Shown: positions 56,520 to 64,000 of the stretch, one piece after another
Layout of the letters: each line of letters begins with the position of its first letter
How positions within the stretch are numbered: position 1 is the stretch's first letter
NCBI RefSeq assembly: GCF_030272615.1
Contig: NC_081413.1
Coordinates: 555,487,136-555,551,135 of the forward strand
Direction of reading: 5' to 3'
Length of the DNA stretch: 64,000 bases
DNA from: Cryptomeria japonica
Lineage: Eukaryota; Streptophyta; Pinopsida; Cupressales; Cupressaceae
The notes under the pieces: model-generated
Seen by the model: the letters and a program-made list of their open reading frames with translations, nothing else
Told to the model about the DNA's origin: nothing
Databases searched by the model: none
Made by a program: the position numbers and the translations under genes

Positions 56520-57847
56520 TATTGGATGTATGGGAGATTTCTGGTTTAGTATATGTGCTTGAATGATATCTGAGAGATGTGTTGTCATTGATGTCAACAT
56601 ATTTTCTCTATCTATGCCAGTGATGTTGTGAGTTCAATGTGTTTGTTTCTCTAGTAAAGCATATATGTTTGAGATTAGAGTTTTTGGATTAAACATTTTT
56701 TAGAGGGATGTCTGTAGTTGATTATATTCAATTCATAGAGGTCTACATGATGATTGGGTTGAGTTATGAGTATCTGTGTTGTGGCCAATTTTTTAGTTGT
56801 TTAGTGATGCTAGTGTGTTCATTAATTTGATCTGTATTGGTCTTCATTGTAATATCTTATTTTGTGGATTTGGAGATATGTTTGGGATGTTCATATATAT
56901 CCTCAATTCAAATGGTTCATGATTTGGAGGTTTGCAAGTGATTTTTCAAGTTGACAGTCATTGTTGTTGGTGTTCTTGAGTTCCGATATAGAGATGATGA
57001 TGATTCTAGTAAATTTGAGTTGGTGTGGCAGTCGTTGTGGTAATTCATGATGGTTTTGGATGTTTCTGGATTGTGTTCCTTTTGTTTTCGTGGTCTACAT
57101 TTATCACTGAGCATGTTATTGATGATTTTCTTTGGTTTGGTAGTGTTCTTCATGTTCTTGGCTGAAAAAATGATTGTAGCATGTTGCAGATGTTCATGTC
57201 ATAATTTGTGGAGGTGTTTCATGTTCAAGGTGGTTATTTAGGTCCATGTTATTTCTAAGCCGATGTTGTTTTGGTCTACATATGACATTGTATCGTGTAT
57301 GGTTATATTTTTGTGATTAGGCGATGAGTGTTGAGCAACCTTGATGATCTTGATCCAAGGTTGATGTAATGTATAAATAAATGTAATAATCTTATGGAGA
57401 GTGTATGGAAGCGAATAATGTATTGATCTTTCTGTAACACAAAGGAAGTGTGAAGAAGAAGAGAAAAGTTGTTATGTGCTTAATTGGAATTGTAACCAAG
57501 CATTAAGGATGCTATTTCTCAGTTCATGATTTTCTAAAAGTGATCTAGATATGTTTGTAAGGAAGTGAGCCTTCCCTAGCTTGTAGCCCTTGTTGTTTTT
57601 GAGTAGTGATCTCTAGGTAGTGTGCCTGAATGCATGTGCATTTCCCATTGTAATAGTTCTAATAGAGTAGAATTATTTTGTGGTTTTTCCCTTAACAGGG
57701 CTTTCCACATCAAAAATCTTGGTGTTTTATGTGTTCATTATTTATGCTTTCATTTCTAATTATCAGATCTAGAATTAAAGTAAGTTTCTGCAAGATTCAG
57801 TCACAACTGATTCACCCCCCTTTTAGTTTTCTATCCTATTTTCATCA
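56520..57847 (+). mobile_element. Copia element G, 5' LTR
   Basis: 1328 bp. It starts tattggatgtatgggag, with the canonical TG of the LTR mutated to TA, and ends ctattttcatca before the primer site. Its partner begins tgttggatgtatggg at 62331. It carries the hairpin motif tggtttttcccttaacaggg (57681-57700) and the tract tgattcacccccc near 57809-57821. Confidence 0.92.
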
Positions 57848-57861
57848 ATTGGTATTAGAGA
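57848..57861 (+). other. Element G primer binding site (degenerate)
   Basis: attggtattagaga follows the LTR end. The consensus is attggtatcagagc. One of the two changes is CAG to TAG, as also seen in element A. Confidence 0.85.
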
Positions 57862-57902
57862 AGGTTCCTCTGAAGAAGTTTAACAACTTGAGGTGATTGG
57901 GG

Positions 57903-58848
57903 ATGGCGACTTAAAAGAAGGATAGTCCAAGATTTGATGGCACTAACTACTCTCTTTGGAAGAATCACATGGAGTGTCACTTGATATGTATTGGTGAATT
58001 GTATTGGACAATTACTAAAGACAAGTATACCATTCCTAGAAATGGTCCTTCAACTCCAAATGAGATAAAGGAAGCCGAGTATAATATTAGGGCTAAGGAA
58101 GCATTATTGAGTGGTCTAACTGATTCTAAGATGACAAATGTTATGTAACTGAAGATTGCTTATGTGATCTGGAAGAAGTTGGAAACTTTGCATGAAGGTG
58201 ACAGTTATGTGAAGATTTCCAAGTTGCAGAGTCTGAAGGGAAAGTATGAGATGTTGAAGATGGGCAAAGATGATAATATCACTTCTTTTATGCAAAAGAT
58301 GAATAAACTTGTGTGCAATATCAAATATGTCGGTGGGACATTGGAAGAATCAGAGATTGTCGCTAAAGTGCTCAGATCCCTACCTGCATCATACAAACAC
58401 AAAGTTGCTTCTATTAAGGGGATCTCAACTGTAACTAATGTGACTAGAGATATGTTGATTGGTATTAGCCTTTGAATTGATTGAGTTTGGAGACTCTCTT
58501 CCTAAGACATAATCTTCATTCAAAGCTACCATATCTGAGAAGTTGAGAAGCGATCCAGATGAAAGTTCTTCTATGAGGATATCTAGATATGAGAAAGAGA
58601 TGAAGGAGATTGAACAAGAAGAGAGAGAGATTGAGGAGCTTGATGCCCTTATTGCCAAGAGATTATCCAAAGGAGCCAATAAGTATGAAGGAAAATTGTC
58701 TCTTAAATTTTTATCATGGAACAAGAGAGGACATTGTCTAAAAAGTGTTCCTAAAAAACCCTACAAGCCTAAATATCAAAAGAGGTGTTATTATGCTAAT
58801 GATGAAGGTGTGATAAATGATGAATTTGACAAAGTAAATTCAAGTGAT
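57903..58848 (+). pseudogene. Element G gag with destroyed zinc knuckle
   Basis: The ATG at 57903 opens a copia gag with DSPRFDGTNYSLWKNHMECH, then LHEGDSYVKISKLQSLKGKY and KMGKDDNITSFMQKMNKLV. The knuckle region reads FLSWNKRGHCLKSVP, where three Cys ligands are lost and only His is kept. The usual TAG and TAA stops and a shift near 58476 break the frame. The gag is related to D's and B's but is not the same family. Confidence 0.85.
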
Positions 58849-59332
58849 AATGAATGGGTGTTTATTGCTATCAAGGAAGATGATCCAATACCTACTGATT
58901 CTACTAGTTGCATGAATGTGGAAAAAACTTTGGCTACACAAGTTGAAGAAAAAGATGAATGGGTGATTGACAATGGATGATCTCATCATATGATAGGTGA
59001 TAAGAATACGTTTTTGAGTTTGGAAAATTATGATGGTGGCATTGTAAGATTTGGTGATGATAAAGCTAGTATAATTTGTGGCAGAGGTTTCATTTCTCTT
59101 GATGGTAAGCATAATACTGATGATGTCTTATATGTAGAAGGTCTAAAGCATAATCTTTTAAGTGTTGGATAGATGGTTGATAAGGGATATGATCTACAAG
59201 TCAAGAATGGCAAATGTAGAATCTTGAGTAGCTCTAGAATTGAGATTGCATCACGTACAAAGATAAAAGGTAATATCTTTCACGTAAATGATGGAGGTAA
59301 AAGTTGTTTGATTGCTGAAAATGACAAAATTT
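58849..59332 (+). pseudogene. Element G aspartic protease, active site changed
   Basis: Active site reads EWVIDNG-SHHMIGDKN. The D-S-G triad has become D-N-G, and the next Cys codon is a TGA. It continues with ENYDGGIVRFGDDKASIICG and DDVLYVEGLKHNLLSVG. A stop precedes MVDKGYDLQVKNGKCRI. Confidence 0.88.
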
Positions 59333-60230
59333 AGTTGTGGCATATGAGGGTGTGTCAAGTGAATTTTGATAGCATGATTAAGATAAGTTCTACTCAAGCA
59401 GTGAGATATCTTCCCAAGTTGATGAAACCTACTAATCCTATATGCAAGGAATGCCATTTGGGAAAGCTAACCAAAATTAATTTCAAGAGTAAGAATCATT
59501 GTTCAAATGGATTGTTGGATCTTGTGCATACTTATTTATGTGGTCCTTCTAGAGTTAGAATTTTGCAAGGAGATAGATATTTCATGTTGTTAATTGATGA
59601 TTATTCAAGGATGATGTGGGTCACTTTCTTAAGGGAGAAATTTGAAGCTTTAGAGAAATTCAAGATTTTCAAAACTATGGTTGAGACTAAGATAGATTTG
59701 AAGTTGATCTAAGATCTGATAGAGGTGGTGAATTCACTTTTGGTGAGTTTAATGCATTTTGTGAAGAGCAAGGAGTAAATAGATAGTTATTTTCTCCGAG
59801 AACCCCTCAACATAATGGAGTTGTGGAAAGGAATAATAGAACTATTCAAGAAGATGCAAGAACCATGATGATTGAAGGAAATGTTTCGTATGTCTACTAG
59901 AGAGAAGCTGTGAGTGTTGCTGTTTACACTCTTAACTAGGTGCATATTAAAGGTGACACCAGTAAGACTCCTTATGAGTTATGGTTTGGTCAAATTCCTA
60001 CTGTTAGATATTTCAAAATTTTTTGAAGTAAATTTTATATTTTAGGGATGAAGATCTAAGAAATTTTGATGCTAGATGTGATGAAGGAATATTTCTTGGT
60101 TATTCTACTAAAAGAAAGGCCTACTTGTGTAATAACAAGAGATTGAGAAAGATAGTTGAAAGTGCAAATGTCAAAGTTGATGAAGGAAATGAATATTAAT
60201 CTAGATCCTCTGGATATAATTTAGATTATC
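59333..60230 (+). pseudogene. Element G integrase
   Basis: The frame contains LWHMRVCQVNFDSMIKISS (the second zinc-ligand His of the usual CH pattern is Gln here) and CKECHLGKLTKINFKSKNH. Then come LVHTYLCGPSRVRILQGDRY, SDRGGEFTFGEFNAFCEEQG and TPQHNGVVERNNRTIQEDAR. The ending shows GYSTKRKAYLCNNKRLRKIV. Stops are mostly TAG, near 59709, 59783 and 59938. The catalytic Asp and Glu of the core remain visible. Confidence 0.88.
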
Positions 60231-60484
60231 AAAATGATAGCTCAGATAAAGGGAAGCAACCTTAGACCTAGAATCAAGTTCTAATTGTTTTGATGAATCC
60301 AATGCCTCAGGAAGAAGGAATGAGTAAAAGTGTTGAAGAAAAATCACAAGAATCATAAATTCAAGAAAATCATAAAACTCTCAAGTATGTAAGATTGAAT
60401 CATATAGAAACTTAGATCACGGGAGATAGAAATAAAGGTGTTCAAACTATAAGAAGAGTTGCTGCAGATAAGGTTGAGTACTGT
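60231..60484 (+). other. Element G linker between integrase and RT
   Basis: Low-conservation linker of about 250 bp with several TAG and TAA codons. No motif is recognised. Confidence 0.5.
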
Positions 60485-62000
60485 TTGATTTCAAAGATTG
60501 AACCTAAGGATATGAATGAAGCATGTAAAGATGAGAATTGGGTAAAACAAATGAAAGAAGAATTAAATCAAATTGAAAAGAACAATACATGGATTCTTGA
60601 TCCTAGTCTACCTAAGGAGACAAATATAATTGGAACAAAATGGGTCTTCTGGAAAAAATTGAATGAGAAAGGTGATGTTGTTAGAAATAAAGCCAAACTT
60701 GTGTGAAAAGGTTATTCACATATGGAAGGTATTAATTTTGAGGAGACTTTTTCTTTGGTGGCAAGAATTGAAGTTGTAAGATTATTTCTTGCTTATGCTT
60801 CTTACAAAGATTTCAAAGTCTATCAGATGGATGTCAAGTTAGCATTCCTAAATGTCAAATTGGCAGAAAAGGTGTACATTAAGCAACCATATGGATTTCA
60901 GTTGATTGATCAAGAAGATATGGTTTGCCAGTTGAAGAAACCATTAAACGGATTGAAGAAAGCCCTATGAGCATGGTATGCCAGATTACATAAGTATTTT
61001 CTAAAGCTACGATTCAACAAAGGTACTGCTAATAGTAATTTATACTTCAAGATTGATAATGATAATATTCTGATTGTTGAAGTTTTTGTTGATGACATTA
61101 TTTTTGGAGGAAATGATAGCTTGTGTAAAAAGTTTGCAGATGAGATGCAAAATGAGTTTGAGATGTCTCTGATTAGAGAGATGAAATTATTTTTGAGATT
61201 GCAAATCATACAATCTAATAAAGGGATATTTATATCTCAGTCTAAGTATGTGAAAGAGTTGTTAAAGATGTTTGATTTAGATGATTCAAAATCGGTTAGT
61301 ACTCCTATGATGACTAGATGTAAGTTGACCAAGGATGATGATTCTCCAAAGGCAAATCAGACTAGATACATATCTATGATTGGTGGATTTCTCTATTTAA
61401 CTCAAACTAGACCTGATATCATGAATGTGGTTTGTCTTGTTGCTATATTTCAAGCTGATCCTAAGGAATCTCATGTTGTTGTCAAAACAAATTTCAGATA
61501 TTTGAAAGGCAAAGTTGATTTTGGCTTATGGTATCCTAAAGATGATGATTTTACCTTGAGTGCTTCTACACATGTTGATTAGGTAGGTGATGTTGTTGAT
61601 CAGAATAATACTAGTGGTTGTGCATTATTCTTGTGAAATAGATTGGTTTCATTGTTGAGTAAGAAGCAGAATTCCATTTCTTTATCTACTACAAAGGTTG
61701 AGTATATTACCATTGCTAACAATTGTACTCAGATGGTATGGATGTAGCAGATGCTAAAGAATATTAGAGTTGAGTATGATGAGTCTATTTCTATTTACTA
61801 TGACAATTCAAGTAAAATTAACATTTCTAATAATCTGGTATTGCATTCTAAGACTAAGCATATATCTATCAAGTTTCATTTACTGAGAGAGAAGGTTAAC
61901 GAGAAGGAAATCAGATTGGAGTATGTATGTACAAAGGAAAAGATTATAGATATCTTCATGAAGTCTTCGCCTAAGAATACTTTTGAGTTCTCATAGGAAA
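60485..62000 (+). pseudogene. Element G reverse transcriptase and RNase H
   Basis: RT begins EACKDENWVKQMKEELNQIE and continues with YQMDVKLAFLNVKLAEKVYI, then catalytic FVDDIIFGGND (near 61088) and SKYVKELLKMFDLDDSKSVS. RNase H follows with STHVD and SISIYYDNSSKINISNNLVL, ending EYVCTKEKIIDIFMKSSPKN at 62000. The DWAG start of RNase H is replaced. The RT keeps its catalytic pair of Asp. Stops near 60704, 60968, 61581 and 61634 break the chain. Confidence 0.9.
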
Positions 62001-62330
62001 GTTAGGGTTAATATCCCCTCTCAATCAAAACTAAGATGCATTTGGTGTGCATCAGTCCAGTGCATTTCATAGTCATCTCTTGTGATCCGGATTGATGGTT
62101 GATGGTTGCTACTCAGGGGGAGCAGTTAGTGTGGTGAGTTAGATGTTTAGATTCAGTTTTATGATTTTTGTGGTTTGATTGCAAATATGTGCCTTTTCCA
62201 TTGATGTCAAAGGGGGAGAAGAGTCATGTGAAATTTTATGTGTGCAAGGTCAAAGGGGGAGCTATTTATTTTTCTTTGTCATTGATTGTTTTTCACATTA
62301 TATGTTTCTATCAATGCCAAAGGGGAATAT
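62001..62330 (+). other. Element G 3' untranslated region with three polypurine tracts
   Basis: Tract one, tgtcaaagggggagaagag, is near 62206-62224. Tract two, aggtcaaagggggagctat, is near 62248-62266. The LTR-adjacent tract is ccaaaggggaatat (62317-62330). A further cagggggagcag lies near 62115. No gene is seen. Confidence 0.75.
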
Positions 62331-63384
62331 TGTTGGATGTATGGGGGATTGTTGGATTAATATATGTTCTTGAGTGATATCTGAAAAATGTGTTGTCATT
62401 GATGTCAACATATTTTCTCTATCTATGCTAGTGATGTTGTGAGTTCAATGTGTTTCTTTCTCTAGTGTAGCTTGAAATATGTTTGAGATCAAAGTTTGCG
62501 GATTAAAGGATTTTTAGAGGGATTTTTGTAGTTGATTTAGTTCAATTTGCAAAGGTCTACATGATGATTGGATTGGGTTATGAGTATTTGTGTTGTGGCT
62601 AATTTTTTCAAATTTTTAGTGATGCCAATGTATTTAGTATTTTGATCCATATTGCTCCACATTGTAATATCTTTATTTTGTGGATTTGGAGATATGTTTG
62701 GGATGTTCATATGTGTCCTCAATTCAAATGGTTCAAGATTTGGAGGTTCACAAGTGATTTTCAGGTTGACAGTAATTGTTGTTGGTGTTCTTGAGATCCA
62801 GTATAGAGATGATGATGGTTCTAGTAATTTGTGTTGGTGCAGATGTTGTGATAATTCATGATGTTTGTGGATGTTTCTAGATTGTGTGCCTTTTGTGTTT
62901 GTGGTCAGTATTGATCGTTGAGCATGTTATTGATGTTTTTCTTCAGTCTAGTGGTGTTATTCATGTTCCTGGCCAACCAGATGATTGTAGCATGTTGCGG
63001 ATGTTCAAGGGATACTTATTGGAGTTGTTTCATGTTCAAGGTGATAATTAAAGTACATGCTATGTCTTAGCTGATATTGTTTTTGTCTGCATATGATATT
63101 GTATCATGTATGGTTATATTTTTATAATTAGGTAGTGAGTGTTGACCCAACCTTGATGATCTTGATCCAAGCTTGATGTAATATATAAATAAATGTAATA
63201 ATCTTATGGAGGCTGTATGTGAACAAATAATGTATTGATCTTTTGGTAGTAGGAAGGAAGTGTGAAGAAGAAGATGAAAATTGTTATTTGCTTAACCAGA
63301 ACTGTAACCAAGCATTAAGGATTCTATTTCTCAGTTCATGATTTTTTGAAAGTGATCCAAATTTGTTTGTAAGGTAGTAATCCT
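62331..63384 (+). mobile_element. Element G, 3' LTR (interrupted)
   Basis: Starts tgttggatgtatggggg after the polypurine tract and aligns with the 5' LTR from 56520. It stops at about 63384 where H intrudes, so the last 250 bp or so are not in the window. Confidence 0.9.
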
Positions 63385-64000
63385 TGTTAGGATAACTGGT
63401 GAATAATTGAGAGGGGGGGGGGGGATCAGTTGTTAACAAATTATGTGAATTAAAGCACTTAAAACCTTATATCGGTATAACTGATTAAACATTAAAAAGC
63501 ATAAATGAAAACTAGAGAATCAATACCATGCAACCATAACACATAACACCATGATTTGTATGTGGAAAAAATCATTGAGGAAAAACCATGGTGGGAAACC
63601 CTACCCATACTCAGATGATATTGCTACAAAAAGTATACGATTACAATAGAAGCTTGCACATGTAGGAAGGCACACTACCTAGAGTGCACGGAAGGCACAC
63701 TACCTAGAGTGCATTGCTCATCACAATGGAGTTTCACTGACTACAGATATGCCAACCACCTCAAGATTTTTGGATTACAATCTAGAGAGAAGAACTGTTG
63801 GTAATAGCATCAAACATGCCAGATTATAGTTTTGGTTAAGCTCAATACCAGAGGTCTAAAACCTCTTACATAAACCCAACTCGATCACCTATGATTGACC
63901 AAATCCTATGCACAAATGATTATTACATTATTTTCTCCTTGCCATGATACATGATCTACAATGAGATCTTACATACATTTATACTAACCTGGGACATAAC
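63385..64000 (-). mobile_element. Element H, copia-type LTR in inverse orientation (partial)
   Basis: At 63385 the G LTR breaks into tgttaggataactggtgaat, a typical LTR 3' end read in reverse. A run, gagaggggggggggggatca, follows at 63408-63427, then the copia hairpin motif (63561-63589). The sequence resembles the reverse complement of the G LTR; for example, ggcacactacctagagtgca appears here. The other end lies beyond the window, so the orientation is provisional. Confidence 0.7.

Noticed and set aside
1-64000. tRNA, rRNA or other structured RNA genes
   Set aside because: No cloverleaf, rRNA-like or snoRNA-like sequence was recognised on either strand. tRNA-like strings seen are primer sites of retroelements.

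Overview
This window looks like a repeat-dense region of a large plant nuclear genome. A gymnosperm is my best guess, from the long LTRs, the depth of nesting and the heavily decayed elements, but the sequence alone does not settle it. I found no convincing host protein gene, tRNA, rRNA, CRISPR array or bacterial-type operon. Nearly every recognisable coding stretch belongs to a retrotransposon.

Positions 1-54055 form one nested stack. The oldest layer is E, a chromodomain Ty3/gypsy element on the + strand. Its 5' LTR end is at 38137-38227 and its 3' LTR, about 4.1 kb, is at 49916-54055. Copia element D (- strand, 32335-38136 plus a part off the left edge) sits in E's 5' LTR. Copia element B (- strand, 1-1796, 10584-15874 and 32206-32334) sits about 22 bp inside D's 3' LTR. 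B was hit twice. Sister element A (- strand, 1797-10583, TSD attca) landed in its RNase H region. A full-length LINE (+ strand, 15875-32188, 17-bp TSD) landed in its 5' LTR. A carries a solo LTR (3411-4472, TSD ttaga). The LINE's first ORF is split by C (- strand, 16010-24467), a non-autonomous LTR element without pol. A second non-autonomous element, F (gypsy-derived, - strand, 42978-49812, TSD gtgat), interrupts E's chromodomain.

Positions 54056-56519 show no recognised gene. They hold a CA/TA/TG microsatellite and a long purine-rich tract. Copia element G (+ strand, 56520-63384) follows. Its 3' LTR is cut by another LTR (H, 63385 to the window end).

The autonomous copia elements (A, B, D, G) follow the order gag, protease, integrase, RT, RNase H and are all broken. 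Their protease triads and zinc knuckles carry separate lesions. In-frame stops are strongly biased to TAG (15 of 16 in LINE ORF2), as expected if methylated CAG/CTG sites decayed by deamination.

The most interesting observation is that three unrelated retroelements each carry a large accessory ORF with no polymerase function. These are C ORF2 (17887-21244), LINE ORF3 (30419-32128) and F ORF2 (about 43260-45640). All three seem to share one helical domain layout, followed by acidic or coiled-coil tails. C also encodes a coiled-coil protein with five intact CCHC knuckles. These could be recurrently captured accessory proteins of parasitic elements.
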